A stretch of DNA of 64,000 nt from Lentibacillus sp. Marseille-P4043 (GCF_900258515.1 NZ_LT984884.1:519002-583001), one strand, 5' to 3'. Counted from the first letter of the stretch, positions 18,643 to 28,231 are shown. Made by a program: numbers and translations. The notes: generated by a model from the sequence alone, not told the origin.

Positions 18643-19267
18643 AATGATCAAACAGTTAGCTGAGGCAAACTTGAAACGTTTCTAATAATTGCCTTAACAA
18701 CTTTGGTAAACCTAAAGACTGTTAAGATTGAGGCTGCGATTACTCGCCCTATTGAAAACATTTGTTGATTTATATACAAAATGTGTAATAACTAAAAAAT
18801 TGCTCCTTCGCCGTTCCGGAAATACACTGGTTTTGCATTTACTACCATTAACTGTAGTAGTATGTGTTTTGCCAAGACACATTCTACCGCTTCACTAGTC
18901 CGGGTGAGTGGAGGGTTGGTGACTCCTCGAAAAAGAAAAGCACTTTTTCTTCGTGCGATGTATCGCTGGCGTAGCCTTCCTTGTCCTGCGGGAACAATGG
19001 TTTTCGGTGGGGCGAGTTAGCGCAGCCCCAGCACGTGTCCGAAGACCCCGCAGAGTGGTTTTCTCGAGGAGGCTGAGGCCGTGCCCGCGGAAAGCATCCA
19101 CCCAGAACGATCCCGGACGGTGGGAGATGCGTGTACTTATAGAAAAGAGTCCAGCAGTCAAAACTTGTTTAAATGTGATTAATCCAAAGTCAACTTGAGT
19201 AGTGAATATCCATCCTTTCACATTTTTTCAAGGCTTATTTGTCTATTTCACGCTGCGAAAGTTGAGT
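18643..19267 (+). repeat. Large dispersed element, copy A
   Basis: It starts around GATCAAACAGTTAGCTGAGG and ends TGCGAAAGTTGAGT (19254-19267). It matches copy B at 35.5-36.4 kb in reverse orientation over nearly its whole length, including the GC-rich core, but copy A lacks the left terminal repeat. The ORFs in it are not taken as genes. The stretch 18601-19326 holds nothing else except the promoter of the ArsR gene. Confidence 0.8.
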
Positions 19268-19308
19268 TGTAATACTTATCTAATTAGATTATAATCTAAT
19301 TAGATAAG
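19267..19308 (+). promoter_or_regulatory. Promoter and 34-bp palindromic operator of the ArsR gene
   Basis: TTGTAA (19267-19272), 17-bp spacer and consensus TATAAT (19290-19295). A perfect 34-bp palindrome runs 19275-19308, made of two ATCTAATTAGAT-like half-sites centred on the -10. Its position implies repression by the adjacent ArsR-type protein. The -35 begins on the last base of dispersed element A. Confidence 0.75.
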
Positions 19309-19326
19309 CGTTAGGAGGTTACATAT

Positions 19327-19896
19327 ATGCAACTGGACCGTATCGTCAACTTTCATAAAACAATTGGAGACAAAACAAGAATTCAAATCATTGCCCTGTT
19401 AAAAGATGGCCCGCTCCATGGTCAAGCGATTGCCGGAAAGCTCGGGCTAACGCCGCCTACTATCTCCTACCATATTAATAAACTAAGAGAGATCGATATT
19501 ATTTATCAGCGAAGAGAGAAAAATACGATTTATTTTTATTTAAATAAGAAAAAGCTGGCATTTATGGCGGATGCCATTCTTAGGATTGGAGAAGAAAAGG
19601 AAATGGAACAATTTCAGGTTAATGACGAAGAGAAATATAATATTATCCAAAACTTCTTTCAAGACGGAAAGCTAAAGAATATTCCCGCACAACGTAAAAA
19701 GAAGCTTATTGTTTTGGAACACCTTGTAAATGGTTTGGAAAAAGGCAGAACATACAGCGAAAAAGAAATCAATGAACACATAAAACAATTTTATGGCGAC
19801 TTTGCAACAATTAGACGCGAATTCATCATGTGCCAGTTTATGTCAAGGCAAAATAGTGAGTATGAATTAAACCCAGAAGAACTATGGCTGATCTAG
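19327..19896 (+). CDS. ArsR-type winged-helix regulator with DUF2087 C-terminus
   Basis: 189 residues. The ArsR helix-turn-helix (about 1-75, TRIQIIALLKDGPLHGQAIAGKLGLTPPTISYHI) precedes a DUF2087 domain (about 100-170, KNIPAQRKKKLIVLEHL, then GDFATIRREFIMCQFMSR). No metal-binding cysteine motif is visible, so it probably senses something else. RBS TTAGGAGG. The MFS exporter downstream has copies of its presumed operator, so the pair looks like a regulator and its target. Confidence 0.85.
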   Translation: MQLDRIVNFHKTIGDKTRIQIIALLKDGPLHGQAIAGKLGLTPPTISYHINKLREIDIIYQRREKNTIYFYLNKKKLAFMADAILRIGEEKEMEQFQVNDEEKYNIIQNFFQDGKLKNIPAQRKKKLIVLEHLVNGLEKGRTYSEKEINEHIKQFYGDFATIRREFIMCQFMSRQNSEYELNPEELWLI

Positions 19897-19917
19897 TCAG
19901 CCTATTTTTTTTACCAA

Positions 19918-19943
19918 CTAATTAGATACATATTAAATTAGAT
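19918..19943 (+). promoter_or_regulatory. Second operator-like site upstream of the MFS gene
   Basis: CTAATTAGAT (19918-19927) and AAATTAGAT (19935-19943) repeat the half-sites of the 34-bp ArsR palindrome, 27 bases before the exporter start. Suggests the ArsR protein controls this gene too. Confidence 0.5.
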
Positions 19944-19969
19944 GGAATTATAACTAGGTGGTGATATAA

Positions 19970-21184
19970 ATGAAAAATTGGCTGGTCTGGAAACAAGAAA
20001 AAAACTATCAAAAACTTTTTTGGTCCGGCACTATTAATGGAATAGGAAGTCGCTTTACCCAAGTAGCTATTCTCACATTGCTTTACCAGGTTACTGAATC
20101 TGGTATTGCCATCGGACTGCTGTTTGCTACACGAATGGCTCCATTTTTACTTTTAGCACCAATCGGTGGAATGCTAGCCGATCGATTTTCTAAGAAAAAA
20201 ATACTGATAACAATTGACCTATTACGCACTCCATTTGCGGTATCACCAATCCTTGTGCAAGGATCAGGGGATTTATGGATTGTGTACCTGAGTGCATTTT
20301 GTTTAGCTACAGGTGAAGCTATCTATTCCCCTACAAGAATGTCAGCCATTCCAACGCTTGTAAAACAGGATAAATTATTGTATATTAACGCGATTGAACA
20401 AATCATGGTTGGCATTGTTCTTGTTGCAGGTTCAAGCACTGGGGGGATCATTTCCTATTTATTCGGTTTGCATCTCCCATTTATACTAGACGGATTATCA
20501 TACCTTATATCAGCATTATTTATCTTGAACATGACCATCCCAACAATCATGAAAGCGAAAAAGTGTAATCCCGTTTATCATTCTCCATCCGCATGGAAGT
20601 TAATTACAGGGTCGTCCATACTGCTTATCTTTATTTTTATTGAAATTACCATGCCTTTAGCCAATGGGGTTGATAATGTTCTTATGAGCGTATATGCACT
20701 TGATATTTTTCATAAGGGAGACCTTGGGGTTGGATTGATTTATACAGCGCTAGGGTTAGGTTTCATTATAAGTTCTTTCTTTTCGACTAAATTAAGGCGA
20801 AAACTAGTACTGTTAGTTGTGGTCTTTATCGCTCTTGAGGGTAGTGGTCATCTTCTGTTAAGTGTTGTTCCTACTTTTTCGTTTGCTCTTCTGACTGTTT
20901 TATTTATCACATTCGCTGGAGGGATCAGCAACATTTGTTCAAGCACACTTATCATGAAAATCGTACCGAAATCAAGGCAAGGGACATTTTTTGGATTGAC
21001 ACAAATGATATCGAACACAGCATTGGGCCTTTCTATGGGTGTGGCCGGATTTTTACTGGAAGTATTTAATCCTAGAACATTAAGTTTTCTTGTAGGCATT
21101 ACCTATATTGTTTTAACCATTTTATATGCCATTTTATTTGCAAAGGTAAACCTCGTAAACGAGAAAAGGAAATTACAATCGTGA
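19970..21184 (+). CDS. MFS transporter, probable drug exporter
   Basis: 404 residues, 12 hydrophobic segments. N-terminal NGIGSRFTQVAILTLLYQVTES and the loop GGMLADRFSKKKILI (MFS motif A) match the MFS_3/enterobactin-exporter-like group. Substrate unknown. It lies behind the ArsR/DUF2087 regulator and shares its operator motif, so it is probably induced together with it. RBS CTAGGTGGTGAT. Ends in a terminator shared with the convergent LysM gene. Confidence 0.82.
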   Translation: MKNWLVWKQEKNYQKLFWSGTINGIGSRFTQVAILTLLYQVTESGIAIGLLFATRMAPFLLLAPIGGMLADRFSKKKILITIDLLRTPFAVSPILVQGSGDLWIVYLSAFCLATGEAIYSPTRMSAIPTLVKQDKLLYINAIEQIMVGIVLVAGSSTGGIISYLFGLHLPFILDGLSYLISALFILNMTIPTIMKAKKCNPVYHSPSAWKLITGSSILLIFIFIEITMPLANGVDNVLMSVYALDIFHKGDLGVGLIYTALGLGFIISSFFSTKLRRKLVLLVVVFIALEGSGHLLLSVVPTFSFALLTVLFITFAGGISNICSSTLIMKIVPKSRQGTFFGLTQMISNTALGLSMGVAGFLLEVFNPRTLSFLVGITYIVLTILYAILFAKVNLVNEKRKLQS

Positions 21185-21212
21185 AGCATGGTGAACTATA
21201 CGCAACATTAAG

Positions 21213-21245
21213 AAACACCTCTGCACAAATTTGACAGAGGTGTTT
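21213..21245. terminator. Bidirectional terminator
   Basis: AAACACCTCTG (21213-21223) pairs perfectly with CAGAGGTGTTT (21235-21245) between convergent genes. Confidence 0.85.
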
Positions 21246-21261
21246 TACATGTTCATGGACG

Positions 21262-22674
21262 CTACAGCTTTCGAACCATAAAGTTATCTGCTAGAACCGC
21301 CCAGTTTTGCGGGAATGGATTACCTAACACCCAGAATGCTGCTCCCCTGAGTCCGTACTCTTTAATGGCATTATATTTCTTTTGAACACTTCTGGCATCT
21401 TCAAACCATACTTCATGTTCTTGCCCATTTTCGCTTACATAACGAAAGAATGGAGACTGGTAGGTTTGATCGTACTGGATGGCGACACCATGATCCTTCG
21501 CTAATTGGACCGCTTCTTTCGGACTAATAGTTTGCGCTATCGTTCCTTCCTGCCAAGGAATTTTCCAATCACGTCCGTATAACGGCATCCCCATCATAAT
21601 TTTATTACGCGGAATAACAGTAACGGCATAATCTAGCACATCACGTACCTTATTAATTGGCGCAATGGCCCATGGTCTGCCACCAGCCCATCCCCATTCG
21701 TAAGTCATAAGTATAACGAAATCAACGATGTTACCTTGAGTGGCATAGTCGTGTGCTTCATATAATAACCCCTCTTGCTCGGCACTTTCTTTAGGAGCAA
21801 GAGCTGTCGAAACGATTAACCCTTCAGGATGGAGTCTAGCTACAACACGGCGCAAAAATGCATTATAATTTTCACGGTCCTCCGGATACACATACTCAAA
21901 ATCAAAGTTCACACCTGTATAACCTTTAGCCCGTATTTTTTCCAACAGATTTGTAATTAGGGTCTCTTGTAGTTCAGGATTCCTTAAAATAGAGGCGGCT
22001 AAATCAGAACTGAAACTACCCTCCGTAAAATTTGTCAAAACAAGTAGTGGGGATACATTATTGGCTCTGGCTGCTTCCAAAACTGGAGTCTCCTGCATTT
22101 CTGTAATTGTTCCGTCTGTTTGCATACTGTACATAAACGGTGAAAGATAGGTAAAATATCTTCCTAGAGATAACACTTCCCCCCTTCCTTGTTCGTTTAG
22201 TTCAGTTGTATAGGCGTTTGTTTCTATTACAGGTCTGTTCCCCATAGGTATTCGTAAAATTTGCCCTGGGTATAGCGTGGTCGGATTTGTAATATTGTTC
22301 ATTTGGATTATTTGGTTGAGCGTTATACCATACTTTTGAGCAATCGTCCAGGGTGATTCCCCCGGTTGGATAATATGGGAAAAGTAAGGGATCACAAGCA
22401 TTTGCCCAACATAAAGCTGGGAAGGATTTGTAATATTGTTTGCTGAAGCAAGCTCCTGGAGTGTTACACCATAACGTTGTGCTATTGCCCATAAATTGTC
22501 TCCAGGTTGAACGACATATTCACGATAAGGAATTGGAATTACCAACGACTCGCCTACCACGAGAACGTTCGGGTTATCTAATTGATTTACTAATATAATT
22601 TGATTTACATCGGCACCATAGCGCTGTGCTATCGTCCATAACATTTCCCCCTGTTGTACCACATGAATTTGCAT
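21262..22674 (-). CDS. LysM + GH18 peptidoglycan hydrolase, YaaH/SleL-like spore-germination enzyme
   Basis: 470 residues from ATG 22674, which follows GGAGGAAATAAAT; a longer TTG start lies inside that ribosome site. Three LysM repeats come first (VVQQGEMLWTIAQRYG, VVQPGDNLWAIAQRYG, IIQPGESPWTIAQKYG), one more than the usual two of YaaH/SleL. A GH18 domain follows, with the catalytic DxxDxE-type strand NFDFEYV. Family members cleave cortex peptidoglycan as N-acetylglucosaminidases or act in coat and germination. No signal peptide, as is typical for proteins made in the mother cell. Confidence 0.88.
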   Translation of the reverse strand: MQIHVVQQGEMLWTIAQRYGADVNQIILVNQLDNPNVLVVGESLVIPIPYREYVVQPGDNLWAIAQRYGVTLQELASANNITNPSQLYVGQMLVIPYFSHIIQPGESPWTIAQKYGITLNQIIQMNNITNPTTLYPGQILRIPMGNRPVIETNAYTTELNEQGRGEVLSLGRYFTYLSPFMYSMQTDGTITEMQETPVLEAARANNVSPLLVLTNFTEGSFSSDLAASILRNPELQETLITNLLEKIRAKGYTGVNFDFEYVYPEDRENYNAFLRRVVARLHPEGLIVSTALAPKESAEQEGLLYEAHDYATQGNIVDFVILMTYEWGWAGGRPWAIAPINKVRDVLDYAVTVIPRNKIMMGMPLYGRDWKIPWQEGTIAQTISPKEAVQLAKDHGVAIQYDQTYQSPFFRYVSENGQEHEVWFEDARSVQKKYNAIKEYGLRGAAFWVLGNPFPQNWAVLADNFMVRKL

Positions 22675-22769
22675 ATTTATTTCCTCCAATTGTAATGTCT
22701 ATTCCTATGCTATTCATGTGACATCTGTCCTGTTACGCCCTTACTGACTAAGAACGAATTGACTATATA

Positions 22770-22810
22770 AAAACAGGACCCGCCCCTTTTATAGGGGCGG
22801 GTCCTGTTTT
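22770..22810 (-). terminator. Strong terminator of the ALDH/ALS operon
   Basis: An 18-bp perfect GC-rich stem (22770-22787 with 22793-22810, core GGACCCGCCCC), reaching the ALDH stop codon. Confidence 0.88.
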
Positions 22811-24231
22811 ATTGATCACCTGTCTTAAAGCTGATAAACTTTTGCTCCATCATTTCTTCCATAGCGTATTTAACACCTTCCCTGCCAACACCACTGTCTT
22901 TCCAGCCGCCATAAGGCATGTTGTCAATCCGATATGTTGGAATATCATTCACAATAACACCGCCTGTTTCCAACCGCTCTGCAGCGTAAAATGCCCGTTC
23001 AAGGCTTGGTGTCATGACGCCCGAATTCAATCCATACCTTGAATCATTTGCCTCATTAATCGCATCATCTAATGTATCAAATGGGAAAATGCAAACGATT
23101 GGCCCAAAAACCTCAAGACGAGATACTTTTGAATTGCGATTTACATTTGTCAGAACAGTTGGTTTCATCACATTTCCTTTTACTTTTCCACCACATTCAA
23201 TTTTTGCACCTTCCTCAACCGCTTCATCTAGCCAACTTTGCAAGCGTTCTAACGATTTTCTTGAAATAACAGCTGTTATATTTGATTTTTCGTCCAATGG
23301 AGAACCAACTACAAGCTGCTTCGTTCGAGTGACAAATCGTTCCAGAAACTCTTCGTATAGTGATTGATGGACATAAATGCGCTGAACCGATATACACACT
23401 TGCCCATTGTAAGAAAAAGCACCCATTACACTACGCTCAATAATTTTGTCAATGTCTACTCCTTCATCAACAATAAAAGGAGAGTTTGACCCAAGCTCAA
23501 GGGTTAGTTTACGAAATCCTGCTTGTTGCTGAATAATGTGACCAACTTCTACGCTACCTGTAAATGTCACCTTTTTCACATAGGGATGAGTAGTTAACGC
23601 TTCACTCAATACATCCCCCTTACCCGGAAACACCATCTGGAAGGCCGGCCTCTTTAAAAATCTCTGCAAGAAACAATGAGCTTAACGGTGTCTGTTCAGC
23701 AGGTTTTAGTACAATTGAATTTCCCGCTGCAATCGCCGGACCTACCTTATGTGCAACAAGATTAAAAGGAAAGTTAAATGGAGTAATAGCTGTCACCACA
23801 CCAATGGGGGTTCGAATTGTAAAGCCAAACCGATTCTCTCCCCCTTCAGCTGCATCCATTGGAATCCGTTCACCATAATTACTCTTCGCCTCTTCTGCCG
23901 CAAAGCGATATGTTTGGACAGTACGACTTATTTCTTCACGTGCATTTCGAATTGACTTCGCACCCTCCATCGCAATGATTTTGGCGCATTCATCACTACG
24001 TTCTTCCATGATAGTGGCAACATTCGCTAAAATTTTGGCCCGAGCATGTGCTGGATACTTTCTAAATTTCTGGAAGGCGGCATGTGCCTCTACGATAGCC
24101 TCTACAGCATCCCCTGGCTCTGCCTGTCCAATTTGAGCAAGTTCATCTTCGGTATGTGGATTCTTTAATGGTTCATACGATTTTGCCTCTCGCCATTTGC
24201 CACCAATCCATAATTGCCATTCCTTTGTCAT
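22809..24231 (-). pseudogene. NAD(P)-dependent aldehyde dehydrogenase, frameshifted
   Basis: Two frames give one ALDH. Residues 1-203 run from ATG 24231 (RBS AAAGGAGGA) through TPIGVVTAITPFNFPFN to EAGLPDGV; the second part restarts at MVFPGKGDVLSEAL and holds the catalytic ELG (LTLELGSNSP) and cysteine (YNGQVCIS). At the join (near 23630) the usual family stretch of about four residues between GLPDGV and PGKGD is missing, as from a 10-11 base deletion, and the first frame stops right after. Both halves are otherwise intact, so inactivation looks recent. Resembles lactaldehyde/succinate-semialdehyde dehydrogenases. Sits 96 bp behind the acetolactate-synthase-like gene. Confidence 0.85.
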
Positions 24232-24327
24232 CTTTAGGTTCCTCCTTTGGGGCAGTGCCTGTCACTCCCCGGATTTTGTCGAATGATCTATTGGAATTTG
24301 TTAGTTATTGTAGAATTGAACATCTCA

Positions 24328-25962
24328 CTAAAGTTTACAAATATAATCACCAAGTGTTTTTGATAGCTCTACGTTTTCCGAATAATCTACATCAACATCA
24401 ACAATAACAATGTTGTCACTAGAAAATGCTTCTTCTAACGCTGGTAGTAAGTCATCTGAATGTTTCACCCGGATTCCCTTACATCCAAAGCTTTCAGCAA
24501 ATGTTAAAAAATTCGGATCTGTAAATTCAATTGCATTTGCTCGATCATACTTGTTCAGCTGCTTCCACTCAATTAACCCATATTTAGCATCATGAAAAAT
24601 AACAATTACAAAAGCCAGTCCAAGTCGTTTTGCCGTTGCTAATTCAACACCATTCATGAGAAAGCCACCATCACCAGTAACAGCTACAGCAGGCTTATCC
24701 GGATTTGCTAACTTTGCAGCTATTGCTCCGGGAACTGCAATTCCCATTGATGCCCAACCATTTGAAATAATGGTGTGGTTCGGCTTTTCCGGTTGATACA
24801 TACGGGCAACCCACATTTTATGCGCACCAACATCAGAAATGACAATTGCCTCACCCTTCTCAGCTTTCTTCAAATCCGCAATAATTCGCTGTGGTTTAAC
24901 CGGGCTTCCTGATACCTCATCAGAAGCGTGAAGTTTTTCGACAAGCTGAGACTTTAACTGTTTTACTTCCGGCCAAAGTTCTTTTTTCTCTACATCGGAA
25001 TGTAAAGCTTTCAATGTCTCTTTCACATCGCCAACCAATTCACTTTCGATTGGGTAATAAGCATCGACCTCGGCTGGTAATGTATCCAAATGAACAATTG
25101 GATTCATAGCCTCATCATTCCAATATTTCGGCAAATACTCGACAAAATCATATCCTACAGTAATAATCACATCCGCGCGATCAAATCCACACAACACATA
25201 GTCTTTCGCCTGCATTCCTACCGTATACAGTGTTAATGGATGATCAGATGGTAAAACTCCTTTTGCCATAAACGTATTTACAACCGGAATATTTTTAGAT
25301 TCTGCAAATTCTCGCAGCATTTCTGTTGCACCATCGCGAATAACACCATTTCCTGCTAGAATAATTGGTTTCTTCGCTTTGTTTATAATTTCTGCCGCCT
25401 TCTTGACCTCTTCTTCAGCTGGCCGGGATATCGGGATTGGTGTGACTGGTAATACCTCACCCTCTGTATCCGTCATGGCAATATCCTCTGGTAGTTCGAT
25501 GTGCGTTGCACCAGGTTTATCGAGAACCGCTGTCTTAAATGCTTTGCGAATAATTTCAGGTATCGTATGAGGAACACGAATTTGTTGATTCCATTTTGTA
25601 ATCTCTTCAAAAACACCAACAATATCAACGGCTTGATGTGATTCCTTATGAATCCGCTCAAGTCCAGCCTGTCCAGTGATTGCCACAACAGGAGCATAAT
25701 CAAGATAGGCATCCCCGATTCCCGTTAGTAAATTTGTCGCACCAGGACCAAGCGTTGCCAAGCAAACACCTGGCTTTCCTGTCAGGCGACCATACACATC
25801 AGCCATGAAAGCAGCCGCTTGTTCATGATGGACAACAATAAACTCAATATTAGAGCCAATCAACGAATCAACGAGATCTGTATTTTCCTCTCCAGGAATA
25901 CCAAAAATGTAGTTGACATTTTCCTGTTCCAAGCAGCGCACAAACAAATCCGAAGCTTTCAT
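24328..25962 (-). CDS. Acetolactate-synthase-like ThDP enzyme (AlsS type)
   Basis: 544 residues from ATG 25962, with AGAGGAGG upstream (a further upstream in-frame ATG at 26007 is less likely). All three ThDP-enzyme domains are present: the Pyr domain with catalytic Glu in VVHHEQAAAFMADVYGRLTG, the central domain, and the PP domain with ThDP motif TGDGGFLMNG. The C-terminal VDVDYSENVELS recalls catabolic AlsS. No small regulatory subunit or ilv gene is near, so it is not the usual branched-chain isozyme. Paired with the broken aldehyde dehydrogenase downstream, it may belong to an uncharacterised 2-oxoacid pathway. Confidence 0.75.
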   Translation of the reverse strand: MKASDLFVRCLEQENVNYIFGIPGEENTDLVDSLIGSNIEFIVVHHEQAAAFMADVYGRLTGKPGVCLATLGPGATNLLTGIGDAYLDYAPVVAITGQAGLERIHKESHQAVDIVGVFEEITKWNQQIRVPHTIPEIIRKAFKTAVLDKPGATHIELPEDIAMTDTEGEVLPVTPIPISRPAEEEVKKAAEIINKAKKPIILAGNGVIRDGATEMLREFAESKNIPVVNTFMAKGVLPSDHPLTLYTVGMQAKDYVLCGFDRADVIITVGYDFVEYLPKYWNDEAMNPIVHLDTLPAEVDAYYPIESELVGDVKETLKALHSDVEKKELWPEVKQLKSQLVEKLHASDEVSGSPVKPQRIIADLKKAEKGEAIVISDVGAHKMWVARMYQPEKPNHTIISNGWASMGIAVPGAIAAKLANPDKPAVAVTGDGGFLMNGVELATAKRLGLAFVIVIFHDAKYGLIEWKQLNKYDRANAIEFTDPNFLTFAESFGCKGIRVKHSDDLLPALEEAFSSDNIVIVDVDVDYSENVELSKTLGDYICKL

Positions 25963-26182
25963 TTGTATGATGCCTCCTCTAATTTTTTGTTTTGTATAGT
26001 ATTCCATAACACAATGAAATTATGTTTTAGTGAGATATCGCACAAACTTTGTCGATAATAACTCCTTGACAGATGGTGAAATCTACAGACAGAATATAGA
26101 CAAGGGTTATTTTCCCAAAATTTTAAATTATATTTTGTTTATCATGTTCATGTATTGTTTAAACTATTAGGGAGGTGATAGA

Positions 26183-26383
26183 ATGGCAGATGCAAATATC
26201 AAAGTGAACGATAATGGCCCTTATGTTGTAACAGGCTCATTTGAAGTGGTGGATGCGGAAGGAAACACTTTTCAAACAAAAAAGGCGGTTTCATTGTGTC
26301 GTTGTGGACATTCCTCCAACAAACCATTTTGTGATGGGACACATAAAAAAGTTGAATTTGAAAGTTCACCGCGAGCTGAATAA
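26183..26383 (+). CDS. CDGSH-type iron-sulfur protein
   Basis: 66 residues. The single CDGSH motif is CRCGHSSNKPFCDGTH, giving the three cysteines and one histidine that bind a [2Fe-2S] cluster. Short soluble form without membrane anchor. Role in bacteria is unclear (redox or cluster transfer). RBS AGGGAGGTGATAG. Monocistronic. Confidence 0.92.
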   Translation: MADANIKVNDNGPYVVTGSFEVVDAEGNTFQTKKAVSLCRCGHSSNKPFCDGTHKKVEFESSPRAE

Positions 26384-26507
26384 GAGGGAAAACAGCAATA
26401 AAAGGGTTCTAAGACGTTGATAAACCCGTACTTAAAATCAAGACTAACAACTGATCAATGTACAACTGAAGGTTAGTTATTCGTCTACTAGCGAAAATAG
26501 GTTAGCA

Positions 26508-26536
26508 TTGACAGATGATTCATAACGTGGTTAAAT
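26508..26536 (+). promoter_or_regulatory. Promoter of the Mn-riboswitch transcript
   Basis: Consensus TTGACA (26508-26513), 17-bp spacer, TTAAAT (26531-26536), starting transcription just before the aptamer. The rest of 26384-26507 shows nothing. Confidence 0.65.
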
Positions 26537-26548
26537 GAAAGTAGATTT

Positions 26549-26712
26549 TCAAAGGGGAGTAGCTTTAACTGTAAAGTCGTCATTACAGAGTGATTACACT
26601 CTCGGCTTTACTGGCAACTTACGGCGTTGTTAGCAAGACCTTTGCCAATGTGGTAAAGGTCTTGTATTTTTTAGAGGCTTTTACCACATAACTGGTAAAA
26701 GCCTCTATTTTT
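26549..26712 (+). promoter_or_regulatory. yybP-ykoY manganese riboswitch with two tandem terminators
   Basis: The conserved core is visible: AAAGGGGAGTAGC, then GTCGTCATTACA, CTGGCAACTTACGG and GCAAGACC. The 3' edge runs into a 14-bp hairpin (26634-26647 with 26651-26664, one G-U) followed by TATTTTTT, then a second 14-bp perfect hairpin (26673-26686 with 26693-26706) and ATTTTTTT. This class binds Mn2+ and turns on Mn exporters by antitermination. The first hairpin overlaps the aptamer end, so it is the likely switch; the second would be a further barrier. Confidence 0.92.
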
Positions 26713-26737
26713 TTATTCACAGAAGGGAGAAGTCGAT

Positions 26738-27514
26738 GTGGAATCACTTTGGCTTGAGTATGGATGGACATTATTAGTATTAATTGGACTAGAGGGGATC
26801 TTGTCTGCTGATAACGCACTTGTTCTGGCGGTAATAGCTAAACACTTGCCAGATGATGAAAAAAAACGTGCTATCAACTACGGTATTATCGGTGCGTTTA
26901 TTTTCAGATTCGCAGCCCTATTCACGATATCCTTCCTAGTAAATGTATGGCAGGTCCAAGCAATCGGCGCTGCATACCTTATTTACTTAGGTGCAAAGAA
27001 TGTAATCGGAAAATATTTTGGTTCGGAAAAGGAGAAAAAGGTCCCTGTTGGTAATAGCTTCTGGTCTACCGTAGCTAAAATTGGTGTTGCAGATCTCGCC
27101 TTTGCGATTGATTCTATTCTGGCAGCTGTTGCACTAGCCATGGCACTTCCTGAAACCCCAATACCGCAATTCGGCGGAATGGACGGAGGAAAGTTTGCAA
27201 TTGTAGTCATCGCGGGAATAGCTGGTTTAATATTAATTAAATTCGCTGCCACCTGGTTTGTTACATTGCTTGACAAGCGACCAGGCTTAGAAACAACCGC
27301 ATATCTGATTGTTGCATGGGTCGGTGTAAAACTTGCTGTTATAACCTTGGCGCATCCGGCAGTCAACTTATTACCTGACGACTTTTCCCATAGTACCGGG
27401 TGGAAATTTACCTTCTGGGGAGTCCTTCTTGCCATTGCGGTAATTGGCTGGTTTCTTTCAGGTAAAGGTAGCTCACAGAAAAAAGGAGTGATCAAACACG
27501 GCTCCTCTTCCTAA
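26738..27514 (+). CDS. TerC-family Mn2+ exporter (YkoY/YceF type)
   Basis: 258 residues, about seven hydrophobic helices. Conserved GLEGILSADNALVLAVIAKHLP and GVADLAFAIDSILAAVA hold the paired aspartates of the TerC family. In Bacillus such proteins (MeeF/MeeY) export Mn, also in metalation of secreted enzymes. The Mn riboswitch directly upstream strongly supports Mn as substrate. GTG 26738 with GAAGGGAG. Confidence 0.9.
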   Translation: MESLWLEYGWTLLVLIGLEGILSADNALVLAVIAKHLPDDEKKRAINYGIIGAFIFRFAALFTISFLVNVWQVQAIGAAYLIYLGAKNVIGKYFGSEKEKKVPVGNSFWSTVAKIGVADLAFAIDSILAAVALAMALPETPIPQFGGMDGGKFAIVVIAGIAGLILIKFAATWFVTLLDKRPGLETTAYLIVAWVGVKLAVITLAHPAVNLLPDDFSHSTGWKFTFWGVLLAIAVIGWFLSGKGSSQKKGVIKHGSSS

Positions 27515-27560
27515 AGATTTAATTTCACAACCATGCTATTGAATCAGTTCCACCCATAAG

Positions 27561-27624
27561 AAAACCCTGCTGCTTATTAAAATATCCTTAACAAAGGGAC
27601 ATTTCATATTGTGACAGGGTTTTT
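27561..27624. terminator. Long-loop terminator between TerC and PlsC genes
   Basis: AAAACCCTG near 27561 pairs with CAGGGTTTTT near 27615 across a ~45-base loop; convergent genes on both sides. Confidence 0.5.
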
Positions 27625-27631
27625 CCTATAC

Positions 27632-28231
27632 CTATTTCTGATATGTCATTAGCTCTTGTTTCAACTTGTTTAGTGCATCGTTTAAGTCTTCCATCATTAT
27701 TTCCAGTGCCTCTTTTTTAGGTAGTTCTTTTGATAAATATATCGGCTCGCCATAAATGATACGAGGCTTTTTACGTTTAAACAAATCACTAAAATTATTA
27801 GGTCCCACATATGCAACTGGCACAATAGGAGCCTTAGAATGACCGGCGATGGTTACAGCCCCTCGTTTTAAAGGAACTTCGTCACTTGTCCTTGTTCCAC
27901 TTGGAAATATACCAACAACTTCGCCTTTTGACAGTAGTTTTCGTGGAATTTTAATCGAACTCGGCCCTGGATTTTCACGATCAACGGGGAATGCGTTAAG
28001 TTTGTTCATTAACCATTTTAATGCGCCGTTTTGAAACAATTCCTTTTTTGCCATATAATGTATTTTCGTTGGTAATACGGATATGCCAAGCCATAATATA
28101 TCTACCCAGCCTGTATGTGTACAGGCTATAACATAACCACCTGATTGTGGCAAATTTTCTCTTTTATATATCTTTATGTTTCCAAATAGACTCAATATTA
28201 TTTTTAAAAGATACGCAGCGAAATAATACAT
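27632..28231 (-). CDS. plsC: 1-acyl-sn-glycerol-3-phosphate acyltransferase
   Basis: 199 residues. Acylates lysophosphatidate to phosphatidate in membrane lipid synthesis. The HX4D catalytic motif is HTGWVD, and the glycerol-phosphate-binding motif appears as FPSGTRT (usually FPEGTRS), so a serine replaces the common glutamate. N-terminal hydrophobic segment for membrane association. RBS GGGGGAG 11 bases before ATG. Confidence 0.85.
   Translation of the reverse strand: MYYFAAYLLKIILSLFGNIKIYKRENLPQSGGYVIACTHTGWVDILWLGISVLPTKIHYMAKKELFQNGALKWLMNKLNAFPVDRENPGPSSIKIPRKLLSKGEVVGIFPSGTRTSDEVPLKRGAVTIAGHSKAPIVPVAYVGPNNFSDLFKRKKPRIIYGEPIYLSKELPKKEALEIMMEDLNDALNKLKQELMTYQK

Noticed and set aside
18895..19221. 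81- and 108-codon ORFs in element A
   Set aside because: Same repeat DNA as at 35.7 kb; no SD and no protein-like conservation of frame between copies.
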